Source: OLB9 sp041392785 (GTDB taxonomy: Bacteria > Bacteroidota > Bacteroidia > Chitinophagales > Saprospiraceae). From it: 64,000 nt of DNA. The notes below the pieces were generated by a model. That model was given only the letters and a program-made list of their open reading frames with translations, did no database searches and was not told the DNA's origin. The stretch is from assembly GCA_041392785.1 (NCBI GenBank), contig JAWKLK010000008.1, positions 62,001-126,000 of the forward strand, in the 5' to 3' direction. A program made the position numbers and the translations under genes. Shown piece by piece: positions 1 through 8,730 of the stretch; position 1 is the first letter of the stretch; every line of letters starts with the position of its first letter.

Positions 1-54
1 CCCCACCCACGACAAAAAGGTGGACATTTACACAATATGACAATGTAATTTTAC

Positions 55-62
55 TATCTTTG
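55..62 (+). promoter_or_regulatory. TAnnTTTG -7 box upstream of the XRE gene
   Basis: TATCTTTG matches the Bacteroidota -7 consensus TAnnTTTG and lies 26 bases before the ATG of the regulator gene. I see no clean -33 TTG at the usual spacing, so the call rests on the -7 box alone. Confidence 0.4.
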
Positions 63-88
63 ACCTGTTAAAAATTCATTAGGCACAA

Positions 89-277
89 ATGAACCGAATT
101 AAAGAAGTTTTGAAAGAGAAAGGTATCTCACAAACTTGGCTTGCTAAGCAGTTGGACAAAAGTTACAACACGATTAATGAGTATGCCCGAAACGTGAGAC
201 AACCTAGCATTGAGGATTTGTACCGTATTGCAAAAATTCTGGACGTTAACGCCAAAGATTTATTGAAAGAAGAATAA
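89..277 (+). CDS. XRE-family helix-turn-helix regulator of the hsd locus
   Basis: A 62-residue protein that is almost entirely one HTH_3/XRE domain. The segment around residues 13-35 (ISQTWLAKQL, then YNTINEYARN) has the helix-turn-helix layout, and the tail (LDVNAKDLL) is the usual last helix of stand-alone XRE proteins. Its stop codon overlaps the start of hsdR in a TAATG junction, which implies cotranscription and translational coupling. XRE proteins of this size beside restriction genes are often controller-like regulators that time expression of the nuclease; that role is inferred from position. The length is normal for the minimal family and nothing is missing. Confidence 0.85.
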   Translation: MNRIKEVLKEKGISQTWLAKQLDKSYNTINEYARNVRQPSIEDLYRIAKILDVNAKDLLKEE

Positions 278-999
278 TGAGCAAAGAGAATCAAATAGAA
301 GAAAATCTAATCGAGCAGCTAAAGGGGCTGAAATACACGCATAGACCTGACATAGTTGATAGAAAAACGCTTGAGCAAAACTTCAAAACAAAATTTGAAA
401 CACTCAACCGTGTTCGTTTGTCTGACAACGAATTTTTAAGATTGAGAGAGGAAATTATTCAACCTGATGTATACAAAGCTTCTAAACTTTTGCGTGAAAG
501 ACAATACTTTCAGCGTGATGATGGAACGCCTTTGCATTACACTTTGGTAAACAACAAAGACTGGTGCAAAAATGATTTTGAAGTTATTAGTCAATTACGA
601 ATCAATACCGAAAATAGTCATCAGCGTTACGATATTATTTTACTGATTAACGGCTTGCCTGTGGTGCAAATTGAGTTAAAGAAACTAGACATTTCACCAC
701 GAAAAGCAATGCAGCAAATTGTAGATTATAAAAACGAAGCGGGCAATGGTTATGGAAATTCTTTATTATGCTATATGCAATTGTTTATAGTAAGCAATAA
801 GACGAACACATATTATTTTGCCAACAACAAGAACCAACATTTCGCTTTTAATGCAGACGAACAATTCTTGCCGATATATCAATTAGCAGACGAGAGCAAT
901 AAGAAAATAACACACCTTGAGTTATTCGCTGAAAAATTCCTGACCAAATGCACCTTGGGCAGTATGATTAGCAAATATATGGTTTTGGTAGAAAGTTAG
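277..999 (+). CDS. hsdR: HsdR, N-terminal nuclease part (ends at an in-frame TAG)
   Basis: The first 240 residues of a type I restriction endonuclease R subunit. The HSDR_N nuclease core is visible: Asp119 (RYDIILL), then Glu133-Leu-Lys135 (QIELKK), the PD-(D/E)xK catalytic set. The frame stops at TAG 997-999, but the same frame continues without a shift into the helicase part (1006 onward), and the residues on both sides (SKYMVLVES, then QKLLIMRPYQ) read as one continuous HsdR. A GAG codon there would restore a protein of about 989 residues, the usual HsdR length. This is either a nonsense mutation or a base-call error. As written, this fragment has the nuclease but no motor. Confidence 0.85.
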   Translation: MSKENQIEENLIEQLKGLKYTHRPDIVDRKTLEQNFKTKFETLNRVRLSDNEFLRLREEIIQPDVYKASKLLRERQYFQRDDGTPLHYTLVNNKDWCKNDFEVISQLRINTENSHQRYDIILLINGLPVVQIELKKLDISPRKAMQQIVDYKNEAGNGYGNSLLCYMQLFIVSNKTNTYYFANNKNQHFAFNADEQFLPIYQLADESNKKITHLELFAEKFLTKCTLGSMISKYMVLVES

Positions 1000-1005
1000 C
1001 AGAAG

Positions 1006-3246
1006 TTGCTCATAATGCGACCGTATCAAATTTATGCAGTGAAAGCAATTATTGATTGCATCCAACAAAACCGTGGCAACGGCTATATATGGCATACTAC
1101 AGGAAGTGGTAAAACTCTGACTTCTTTCAAAGCATCAAATTTACTAAAAGACAATACCGATATAGAAAAATGTTTGTTTGTGGTTGACCGCAAAGACCTT
1201 GACCGACAAACCCGTGAAGAGTTCAATAAATTTCAGGAAGGCAGTGTAGAAGAAAATACCAATACCGAAACATTGGTAAGGCGTTTACTTTCTACTGATT
1301 ATGCCGACAAAGTTATTGTCACAACCATTCAAAAATTAGGATTGGCTTTGGATGGCACAAACAAAAAGAACTACAAAGAACGATTAGAGCCACTCCGCAA
1401 CAAAAGAATGGTTTTCATTTTTGATGAGTGCCACCGTTCGCAGTTTGGAGATAATCATAAAGCCATCAAAGAGTTTTTTCCAAATGCTCAGCTATTTGGT
1501 TTTACAGGAACACCTATTTTTGAAAAAAATGCTTCTTATATAGTAAGAGAAGGCGAAGAAGGCAAATACAAAGAGACGAAAGATATTTTCGAGAAAGAAC
1601 TTCACGCATATACAATCACGCATGCCATAGATGATAGAAATGTATTGCGTTTTCATATAGATTTTTTCAAAGGTAAAGGTACGCAGAATCCAAAGCCAGG
1701 CGAAGCTATTGCCAAACAGGCAGTAGTAGAAGCCATTTTGGACAAACACGATGCTGCAACCAATTCAAGACGTTTCAATGCTGTTTTGGCAACGACTTCC
1801 ATTAATAATGCGATTGAATATTACAACCTTTTCAAAGAGGTTCAGAAAAAGAAACAAACCGCAAATCCTGATTACATTTCATTAAACATTGCTTGTGTTT
1901 TTTCACCACCAGCCGATGGCAACAGCGATATTCAGCAAATTCAAGAAGATTTAACGCAAGAGAAAGAGGATAACAAACAAAATCCCGAAGAAAAGAAAGC
2001 GGCATTAAAAACCATTATTGCCGATTACAACGAACAATTTGGCACAAGCCATGAAATCTATCTATTCGACTTGTATTATCAAGATGTGCAAAGACGCATC
2101 AAAGACCAGAAATACAGCAATAAAGATTATCCGCACAAAAATAAAATTGATATTACCATAGTAGTAGATATGTTGCTTACAGGTTTTGACAGCAAATATC
2201 TAAACACTTTGTATGTGGACAAAAATCTGAAATACCACGGATTGATTCAGGCATTTTCAAGAACAAACCGTGTACTAAACGATACCAAACCTTACGGCAA
2301 TATTCTAGATTTTCGTTCGCAACAAGATGCCGTTAACCAAGCCATTGCTTTGTTTTCTGGTGAAGACAATGGAAAAGCAAAAGAAATTTGGTTGGTTGAC
2401 CCTGCACCAGTAGTAATTGATAAATACAAACAAGCGGTAGAAGCTTTGGGTGTATTTATGCAAGAGCATAATTTGGTAAGCGAGCCACAAGAAGTGTACA
2501 ACCTGAAAGGTGATGCGGCACGAATTGCCTTTATAAAAAACTTTAAAGAAGTGCAAAGGCTCAAAACACAGCTTGACCAATACACTGACATTACTGAAGA
2601 ACAAAAAACAAAAATTGAAGCCATTCTGCCAACGGAAACTTTACAAGAGTTCAGAAGTTCCTACATAGAAACTGCCAAACAACTGCGAGAAATACAGCAA
2701 AAAGATGGCGACCAAGCACCGCCAGAAATACAACAATTGGATTTTGAATTTGTGTTGTTTGCTTCTGCCGTGATTGATTACGACTACATAATGAGTTTGA
2801 TTGCAGACAGTACGCAAAAGAAACCTACCAAGCAAAAAATGACCAAAGCACAGGTGATTAGTTTGCTGAGTTCAAATGCCAACTTGATGGACGAGCAAGA
2901 AGACTTAACCGAATACATCAATGGATTGGATTGGAACAGCGGACAAGATGTAGAAACGCTTCGCAAAGGGTACGACACGTTTAAAGACGACAAATACAAC
3001 AAAGAACTAGCTGCCATAGCCCACCAACACGGTTTGCAAACGGCTGACCTGAAAAACTTTGTAGAAAACATATTGAGCCGAATGATTTTTGACGGTGAAA
3101 AACTAACCGACCTGTTAGAACCCTTAGACTTGAGTTGGAAAGAACGAAGGGTAAAAGAATTGGCATTAATGGCAGACTTAGTGCCACAATTGAAGAAGTT
3201 GGCAGGAGATAGGGAAATTAGTGGATTGAAAGCGTATATTGTCTGA
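1006..3246 (+). CDS. hsdR: HsdR, helicase/translocase part (same frame as the N-terminal part)
   Basis: The remaining 746 codons of the R subunit, which couples ATP hydrolysis to DNA translocation in the R2M2S complex. Walker A is TTGSGKT (residues 31-37), the Walker B/DEAD box is DECH (140-143) and motif III is GFTGTP (165-170). Later helicase motifs (VDMLLTGFDS, QAFSRTNR) and the C-terminal helical domain are present. The fragment opens with a TTG directly after the amber codon. No separate ribosome site is evident, so independent translation is doubtful; it is best read as part of one 277-3246 gene broken at 997-999. The stop at 3244-3246 lies inside the left inverted repeat of the next cassette. 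Confidence 0.85.
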   Translation: MLIMRPYQIYAVKAIIDCIQQNRGNGYIWHTTGSGKTLTSFKASNLLKDNTDIEKCLFVVDRKDLDRQTREEFNKFQEGSVEENTNTETLVRRLLSTDYADKVIVTTIQKLGLALDGTNKKNYKERLEPLRNKRMVFIFDECHRSQFGDNHKAIKEFFPNAQLFGFTGTPIFEKNASYIVREGEEGKYKETKDIFEKELHAYTITHAIDDRNVLRFHIDFFKGKGTQNPKPGEAIAKQAVVEAILDKHDAATNSRRFNAVLATTSINNAIEYYNLFKEVQKKKQTANPDYISLNIACVFSPPADGNSDIQQIQEDLTQEKEDNKQNPEEKKAALKTIIADYNEQFGTSHEIYLFDLYYQDVQRRIKDQKYSNKDYPHKNKIDITIVVDMLLTGFDSKYLNTLYVDKNLKYHGLIQAFSRTNRVLNDTKPYGNILDFRSQQDAVNQAIALFSGEDNGKAKEIWLVDPAPVVIDKYKQAVEALGVFMQEHNLVSEPQEVYNLKGDAARIAFIKNFKEVQRLKTQLDQYTDITEEQKTKIEAILPTETLQEFRSSYIETAKQLREIQQKDGDQAPPEIQQLDFEFVLFASAVIDYDYIMSLIADSTQKKPTKQKMTKAQVISLLSSNANLMDEQEDLTEYINGLDWNSGQDVETLRKGYDTFKDDKYNKELAAIAHQHGLQTADLKNFVENILSRMIFDGEKLTDLLEPLDLSWKERRVKELALMADLVPQLKKLAGDREISGLKAYIV

Positions 3247-3279
3247 AACAGGATTTTCAGGATTAAATAATAAGCAGGA
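3241..3279 (+). repeat. Left CAGGATT repeat bounding the GxxExxY gene
   Basis: GTCTGAAACAGGATT starts at the last codons of hsdR and is followed by TCAGGATT and GCAGGATT units. It matches the arm at 3673 (GTCTGAATCAGGATT) at 14 of 15 bases, and the reverse complement of the end at 3761 equally well. Together these bracket the GxxExxY gene with inverted ends. Confidence 0.7.
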
Positions 3280-3296
3280 TTAATAAATGATCAAAA

Positions 3297-3767
3297 ATGA
3301 ACTTAGATGATTTGACATATAAAATAAATGGTTGTGCAATGAAAGTGCACAATACGCTTTGAAATGGATTTCAAGAAGTGATATACCAGCGATGTCTTGC
3401 GATAGAATTAGAAAGAGTGGGTGTTTCATTTATAAGAGAACAAGAGCATACCATTTATTACGAAGGCATTGATGTAGGTACAAGAAGAGCCGATTTTATT
3501 ATTGAAAATACTGTTGTGGTTGAATTAAAAGCACTCATCAACTTGGAAGATGTGCATTTAGCTCAAGCCAAAAATTATGTAGTTGCTTATGATAAACCCC
3601 TTGGATTGCTTATTAATTTTGGTAGTACCAGCCTACAATTTAAAAAGGTTTTTAACCCGAAATACAATAATCGTCTGAATCAGGATTTGCAGGATTTAAT
3701 GATGAACAAGATTGAAAGCAAAATCCTGAAATCCAATAATCCTATAAATCCTGATTCAGACAAATGA
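3297..3767 (+). pseudogene. GxxExxY family nuclease-like protein with an internal TGA
   Basis: A small PD-(D/E)xK-like protein of the GxxExxY family, often found beside restriction or CRISPR genes; its biochemical role is not established. From ATG 3297 the frame reads MNLDDLTYKINGCAMK, reaches TGA at 3360-3362, then resumes NGFQEVIYQR. Family members carry Gly at the TGA position, so GGA to TGA is the simplest lesion. An open frame also exists from GTG 3378 (129 residues) that keeps the nuclease-like core (RRADFII, then VVELKA) but lacks the N-terminal helix. The last 35 or so residues are encoded by the CAGGATT stem-loop and look unselected. The stop overlaps the hsdS start (ATGA). Confidence 0.75.
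3673..3761 (+). repeat. 89-bp palindromic CAGGATT element inside the GxxExxY 3' end
   Basis: GTCTGAATCAGGATTT (3673-3688) and AAATCCTGATTCAGAC (3746-3761) are perfect 16-base inverted arms. The interior holds further AGGATT and AATCCT units, so a long stem can form. The element is read through as the C-terminal tail of the upstream gene and ends two bases before the hsdS ATG. Confidence 0.85.
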
Positions 3768-5029
3768 GTAAAGATAATTTAATACCAAAATTGCGTTTCC
3801 CAGAGTTTGTAAATGAGGGCGAGTGGCTACAGCAAAAGCTGGGAGAAATCGGTGAGCCATTAATGTGTAAGCGTATTTTAAAAGAACAAACAACAACAAA
3901 CCCAAAGAATGGCATCCCTTTTTATAAAATAGGCACTTTTGGTAAAGAAGCTGATGCGTTCATTCCTATTGAATTATTTGAGGACTTTAAAAGTAAATAT
4001 TCCTTTCCTAGGAAAGGAGATATTTTAATTTCTGCCGCTGGTACAATTGGAAGATTAGTTGTTTATGATGGTTTACCCGCATACTTCCAAGATTCAAATA
4101 TTGTATGGCTCGGAAATGATGAATCTAAAGTTCTCAATGGTTTTTTATTTTATTGTTATTCAACAATAAAATGGCAAACTTCTGATGGTGGAATTATAAG
4201 CCGATTATATAATTCTGATTTAAAAAATATAAAAATATCCTTTTCAAAAAAAACTCAGGAACAACAAAAAATCGCATCCTGTCTTTCTTCCTTAGATGAA
4301 GTAATAGCAGCCCACAGCCAAAAGCTGGATTTACTCAAAGACCACAAAAAAGGCTTGATGCAAAACCTTTTTCCGCAAGAAGGTGTGATGGTGCCAAAAT
4401 TTCGGTTTAAGGAGTTTGAGAATGATGGAGAGTGGGTGGAGAAGAAGTTGGGGGAAATTGCCGAAATAATCACAGGTAGCACACCAAAAACAAGTGAACT
4501 TGCTTACTATGGTGGTAATAAAATGTTTGTATCGCCTGCCGATATAAGCGACAATAGGATTGTTAGCCAAACAAAAACTACTTTAACAGAATTAGGGTTT
4601 TCTAAGACAAGACAGATAAAAGCAGGAAGTGTATTGTTTGTTTGTATAGGTTCAACGATTGGAAAAGTAGCTCAAAACAAATTTGAGTGCGCTACTAATC
4701 AACAAATAAATTCATTAGTTGCAAAAAAGAATTATTCAAGTGATTTTTTATATTCTTTACTTGATGCAAATTCTACGGCAATTGCATCAATCGCAGGTAA
4801 TCACGCAGTACCGATTATAAATAAATCGTCCTTTTCTGATATTCTTTTGTTTTTCCCACATACACTTCAGGAACAACAAAAAATCGCATTCTGTCTATCT
4901 TCCTTAGATGCACTCATCACCGCACAAGCGGAAAAAATAGAGCAATTGAAGTTGCATAAAAAGGGTTTGATGCAGGGGTTGTTTCCGAAATCAATTACGA
5001 ATTACGAACAAGGAAATAATAAATCTTAA
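3764..5029 (+). CDS. hsdS: Type I restriction-modification specificity subunit HsdS
   Basis: A 421-residue specificity subunit that sets the target sequence for the HsdM methyltransferase and HsdR. It has the standard two-half layout: variable target-recognition domain 1 (about residues 15-160), a conserved helical spacer (QEQQKIASCLSSLDEV... HKKGLMQNLFP), domain 2 (about 225-365), and a second helical segment (QEQQKIAFCLSSLDAL... HKKGLMQGLFP). The spacer segments are near-identical at DNA level (4256-4298 and 4868-4910, 41 of 43 bases), a natural site for domain exchange. The start overlaps the preceding stop. The gene is intact and full length, unlike three of its neighbours. Confidence 0.92.
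   Translation: MSKDNLIPKLRFPEFVNEGEWLQQKLGEIGEPLMCKRILKEQTTTNPKNGIPFYKIGTFGKEADAFIPIELFEDFKSKYSFPRKGDILISAAGTIGRLVVYDGLPAYFQDSNIVWLGNDESKVLNGFLFYCYSTIKWQTSDGGIISRLYNSDLKNIKISFSKKTQEQQKIASCLSSLDEVIAAHSQKLDLLKDHKKGLMQNLFPQEGVMVPKFRFKEFENDGEWVEKKLGEIAEIITGSTPKTSELAYYGGNKMFVSPADISDNRIVSQTKTTLTELGFSKTRQIKAGSVLFVCIGSTIGKVAQNKFECATNQQINSLVAKKNYSSDFLYSLLDANSTAIASIAGNHAVPIINKSSFSDILLFFPHTLQEQQKIAFCLSSLDALITAQAEKIEQLKLHKKGLMQGLFPKSITNYEQGNNKS
4256..4298 (+). repeat. hsdS internal direct repeat, copy 1 (partner at 4868-4910)
   Basis: A 43-base segment that begins CAGGAACAACAAAAAATC and encodes QEQQKIASCLSSLD. It recurs at 4868-4910 with two mismatches, in the same reading frame, 612 bases (204 codons) downstream. 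Confidence 0.85.
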
Positions 5030-5056
5030 AATTAAACAAATCAAGGTTCAGACAAT

Positions 5057-5084
5057 GGGATTGATGCAGGGGTTGTTTCCGAAA
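5057..5084 (+). repeat. Orphan copy of the hsdS 3' end
   Basis: TTGATGCAGGGGTTGTTTCC plus GAAA (5061-5084) is identical to 4967-4990 inside hsdS, and the match extends to 27 of 28 bases. It reads GLMQGLFPK then IRD and a stop at 5094-5096, so it looks like the tail of a second or former hsdS reading frame left outside the present gene. Confidence 0.8.
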
Positions 5085-5101
5085 ATTAGAGATTAAGAGA
5101 T

Positions 5102-6289
5102 ATGGAAAATTGGATAAATACAGCATTGCAACTTTTACAAAGAAGTCTTAAACCAGTTCCGCAGGAATTGAATGAACTAGATTGGAAAAGTGGTTTATCA
5201 GATAAAAGCGATCGCTTAGCGCAGCACATTTCCGCTTTTGCCAATTACCCTGCAGGCGGCTTTTTGGCTTATGGTATTGGAAATGATGGTTCGTCAAAAC
5301 CGCTTACGAAGCAAGAAATGGACGAAATTGTACAGAAACTGGGAAATATTGCTCGAAACAATTTGGCACAACCTGTTGGTATAGAACACGCTGTGGCTGA
5401 ATACAACGACCAGCCTGTTTTATTTATTAAAATACCAGAAAATCCAGACAAGCCTGTTCATTTAAGAGGTGGTGATATTTATAACAGTTATAAGCGAAAT
5501 GCCGGACAAACCATAAAACAATCAAGACAAGAAGTAAAATCATTAATCGCTGTATCTACTGGTATTGATTTTGAATCTCAAACAGCAGAAAGCAATGTAA
5601 CTGATGATCAAGTATTGAAGTTAATAGATTATGACAGTTATTTTACGCTTCAAGAAAAGCGATTACCCGATACTAAGTTGAGTATTTTACAAACTTTAGC
5701 CAATGAAGATTTAATCAAAAAATCAACTCAAGGTTGGGATGTATTGAATTTAGGAGCTATTCTTTTTGCAAAGGATTTAAAGAGTTTTAAAGACTTAAAG
5801 CGAAAGGCAGTTCGTGTGATTGTTTACCAAGAAACAAGTAGAATAAATGCTCTGAAAGAGCAAGAAGGAGTAAAAGGATACGCATCTGGTTTTGAAGGTC
5901 TGGTAGATTATATCATGGATAAATTACCTTCCAATGAAGTTATTGAAAACGCACTACGGAAAAAAGTCAAAGTTTATCCTGAGGTAGCTATCAGAGAGTT
6001 TGTTGCAAATGCCTTAATTCACCAAGACTTTTCAGTTACAGGCACTGGTGTAATGGTTGAAATATTTTCAGATAGAATTGAAATTACAAATCTGGGCATT
6101 CCTTTGGTTGATGTAAACAGATTCATTGATACCGCACCCAAATCAAGAAATGAAAGTATGGCTTCTTTGATGAGACGATTAAACATCTGCGAAGAGCGAG
6201 GTAGTGGTATTGATAGAGCCATTAATGCGATTGAAGTTTATCAACTACCCGCTCCAAAGTTTATTAGAGGTGATGATTATACAAGGTAA
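5102..6289 (+). CDS. AlbA_2/ATP-binding protein, main part (frameshifted before its C-terminus)
   Basis: A member of the RecG-like/AlbA_2 putative transcriptional regulator family common in type I loci. The N-terminal AlbA_2-type region has LDWKSG and the HISAFANYPAGGFLAYGIG stretch. The C-terminal half is a GHKL-like ATPase (HATPase_c_4): REFVANALIHQDF, then EITNLGIPL and EERGSGID. The frame ends at TAA 6287-6289, but shifting by one base after ACAAGG gives VILYAPTALTR and runs straight into the 6319-6549 frame. One missing G in the run at 6285-6286 explains the break. The function in the locus is unproven; companions of this type are thought to be accessory or regulatory. Confidence 0.8.
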   Translation: MENWINTALQLLQRSLKPVPQELNELDWKSGLSDKSDRLAQHISAFANYPAGGFLAYGIGNDGSSKPLTKQEMDEIVQKLGNIARNNLAQPVGIEHAVAEYNDQPVLFIKIPENPDKPVHLRGGDIYNSYKRNAGQTIKQSRQEVKSLIAVSTGIDFESQTAESNVTDDQVLKLIDYDSYFTLQEKRLPDTKLSILQTLANEDLIKKSTQGWDVLNLGAILFAKDLKSFKDLKRKAVRVIVYQETSRINALKEQEGVKGYASGFEGLVDYIMDKLPSNEVIENALRKKVKVYPEVAIREFVANALIHQDFSVTGTGVMVEIFSDRIEITNLGIPLVDVNRFIDTAPKSRNESMASLMRRLNICEERGSGIDRAINAIEVYQLPAPKFIRGDDYTR

Positions 6290-6318
6290 TACTTTATGCC
6301 CCAACAGCTTTAACAAGA

Positions 6319-6549
6319 ATGAGTATTGAAGATAGAATAAGAGCTTGTTATCAGCATACTTGTTTGAATTATGTTAATAATCAAGTGGTCAATAATCAGT
6401 CAGTTAGAAAGCGTTTTAAAATAGCGGTGAATAATGTATCAATGGCTTCAAAAATTATTTCTGAAACGATTGAATCTGGTTTGATAAAATCGTCAGACCC
6501 TGAAAATTCATCTAAAAAGTTTGCATCTTATATTCCTTTTTGGGCCTAA
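6319..6549 (+). CDS. AlbA_2/ATP-binding protein, C-terminal fragment
   Basis: 76 residues, beginning MSIEDRIRACYQH, that form the winged-helix-like tail of the preceding gene. The true frame can be read back to 6286 without a stop. It contains YVNNQVVNNQS, a conserved stretch of this family, and ends SYIPFWA, the usual C-terminus. The ATG at 6319 is just an internal Met. With one base restored, the whole gene 5102-6549 would encode about 482 residues. Confidence 0.7.
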   Translation: MSIEDRIRACYQHTCLNYVNNQVVNNQSVRKRFKIAVNNVSMASKIISETIESGLIKSSDPENSSKKFASYIPFWA

Positions 6550-6660
6550 CCTTTATTTCATTAGAAAATCACGATATCTAAAATACAAAAATTAAAATAC
6601 TATTAATCAACAACTTACTATTTCATTATAAAAACACATTTTAAATAATTAATATATAAA

Positions 6661-8292
6661 ATGACAAATAAAGACCAACAACAACTCGGGAAAACCCTTT
6701 GGGCTATCGCAGACAACTTGCGAGGTGCAATGAATGCGGATAATTTCCGTGATTATATGCTTTCGTTTCTCTTCCTAAGGTATTTATCATACAACTACGA
6801 AGAAGCAGCAAAGAAAGAATTAGGAAGAGACTATCCCAATTTGGAATCCACTAATAAGCAAACACCACTTTCAGTATGGTATAAATCCAATAAGGATGAA
6901 GTAGTGGAGTTTGAGCAACAGATGCGAAGAAAAGTGCATTATGTTATCGAACCAGCCCACTTGTGGAGTAATATCAGCGAAATGGCTCGGACTCAAAACC
7001 CAGAGCTTTTAGTAACGCTTGAATCAGGTTTTAGATACATAGAAAACGAATCTTTTGAAAGTGCCTTTCAAGGCTTGTTTTCCGAAATCAATTTGAATTC
7101 TGAAAAACTTGGAAAAACATCAGCGGAACGAAACAAGAAACTTTGCACCATCATTCAAAAAATTGCAGAAGGAATTGCTGAATTTTCTGCCGACTCTGAT
7201 ACGCTTGGCGATGCTTATGAATATTTGATAGGCGAATTTGCAGCAGGTTCAGGTAAAAAAGCAGGTGAGTTTTATACACCACAACAAATCTCAACCATAC
7301 TTTCCGAAATTGTCACCTTAGACAGTCAAGAGCCAAAAACAGGCAAGAAAAAGAAATTAGACAAAGTACTGGATATGGCTTGTGGTTCAGGTTCCTTGTT
7401 GCTCAATGTGAGGAAACGAATCAAAGACAGTGGCGGAAGTGTGGGCAAAATATACGGACAAGAAAAAAATATAACCACCTACAACCTTGCCCGAATGAAT
7501 ATGCTTTTACACGGTATGAAAGACACCGAGTTTGAAATATTTCACGGAGACACTTTAGAAAATAGTTGGTCATTGCTTAATGAAATGAACCCAAGCAAAA
7601 AAACAGAATTTGATGCTATTGTAGCCAATCCGCCTTTTAGTTTGCGTTGGGAACCGAACGATACATTGGCAGAAGATTTTCGTTTCAAAAGTTATGGCTT
7701 AGCACCTAAGTCTGCCGCTGACTTTGCATTTTTATTGCACGGTTTTCACTTCTTAGGCAAAGAGGGAACAATGGCAATTATTTTACCACACGGTGTTTTA
7801 TTCCGTGGTGGAGCAGAAGAACGAATCAGAACCAAATTGTTAAAAGATAACCATATTGACACGGTGATTGGTTTGCCTTCCAATTTATTCTACTCAACAG
7901 GTATTCCAGTTTCTATTTTGGTTTTAAAGAAATGTAAAAAGCACGATGATGTGTTATTTATTAATGCATCAGAACATTACAAACAAGGCAAACGACAAAA
8001 CACGTTAAGAGAAGGAGAAAACGGAGAGCCAAACGATATTCGAAAAATCATTGAGACATATCAATACCGACCAGACCATATTGAAAAATATGCTAGAAGA
8101 GTTTCAATGGACGAAATTGAAAAGAATGGTTACAACCTTAATATTTCAAGGTATGTAAGCACATCAGAAGACGAAGTGCAAATTGACTTGAAAGATGTAA
8201 ACACGAAATTGATTGAAATAAATAAAAGCATAAAAATCAATACAGACGAGCACAACAAATATTTGAAGGAATTAGGGTTGAAACTGATTTAA
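6661..8292 (+). CDS. hsdM: Type I restriction-modification methyltransferase HsdM
   Basis: A 543-residue N6-adenine methyltransferase subunit. The N-terminal helical HsdM_N domain (LGKTLWAIADNLRG) precedes the methylase core. SAM-binding motif I is DMACGSGSL (about residue 238) and catalytic motif IV is NPPF (about 323). The C-terminus (HNKYLKELGLKLI) is the usual end, so the protein is complete. It is separated from the AlbA_2 gene by about 110 bases and may have its own promoter. The order R-GxxExxY-S-AlbA_2-M is the reverse of the common M-to-R order. An intact M and S pair with a broken R predicts methylation without cutting. Confidence 0.95.
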   Translation: MTNKDQQQLGKTLWAIADNLRGAMNADNFRDYMLSFLFLRYLSYNYEEAAKKELGRDYPNLESTNKQTPLSVWYKSNKDEVVEFEQQMRRKVHYVIEPAHLWSNISEMARTQNPELLVTLESGFRYIENESFESAFQGLFSEINLNSEKLGKTSAERNKKLCTIIQKIAEGIAEFSADSDTLGDAYEYLIGEFAAGSGKKAGEFYTPQQISTILSEIVTLDSQEPKTGKKKKLDKVLDMACGSGSLLLNVRKRIKDSGGSVGKIYGQEKNITTYNLARMNMLLHGMKDTEFEIFHGDTLENSWSLLNEMNPSKKTEFDAIVANPPFSLRWEPNDTLAEDFRFKSYGLAPKSAADFAFLLHGFHFLGKEGTMAIILPHGVLFRGGAEERIRTKLLKDNHIDTVIGLPSNLFYSTGIPVSILVLKKCKKHDDVLFINASEHYKQGKRQNTLREGENGEPNDIRKIIETYQYRPDHIEKYARRVSMDEIEKNGYNLNISRYVSTSEDEVQIDLKDVNTKLIEINKSIKINTDEHNKYLKELGLKLI

Positions 8293-8730
8293 TGCCAACG
8301 CTATTTGCAAGCACATTGCCAAAGCCGCATAAGCCAACGCGCAGACTAACGCTTTGTCAAAGAGCTTGCAAAGCCAACGCACAACCGAATGACAGACAGG
8401 ACGAAAGAAGAACACCGAACCGATAACAGGCGTTTGGCTCAATGGCGGGTGAAGTGGTTAATTAAACATTCTACCTCGCATCACTTTTGTGGTTTATTGA
8501 CAGTTTTGTACTCCGAAATCCGCCACTGCGCCAAGCGCCAAAACGTCATCCGTCATTCCCCATTTTTTCAGAATCTAAAATAATTTCTCTTGCTAACGAA
8601 ATTGTACAAAGGTTTATAAAAATGTTTAAATTTGTGTCCATTATTCATACTAATACTCAACAACTTAGACAACATTAGTCTGAATAAAAATCAAAAAGAA
8701 AATTCGAATAATAAATAAAAAAGAAGTAAA
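8293..8730. repeat. Intergenic repeat region after hsdM
   Basis: No convincing gene is visible. Three direct copies of GCCAACGC occur at 8294, 8333 and 8373, about 39-40 bases apart. Farther on, GGCGTTTGGCTCAATGGCGG (from 8429) and 8518-8539 form an imperfect inverted pair (18 of 22 positions pair). The reverse complement of the second arm continues into GGATTTCGGAGTAC, a type of sequence I associate with intergenic palindromic repeats of environmental Bacteroidota. TAAATTTG near 8628 could be a -7 box for the next gene. Confidence 0.6.

Noticed and set aside
277..3767. Stop-codon recoding (TAG and TGA read as amino acids)
   Set aside because: Many intact genes here end normally at TAG or TGA (for example ruvC ends at TAG, hsdR at TGA) and the extra stops are confined to a few genes, so recoding is unlikely.
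8389..8678. Two overlapping frames of about 63 codons after hsdM
   Set aside because: They run through the inverted intergenic repeat, have no signal or family features and no good ribosome site.
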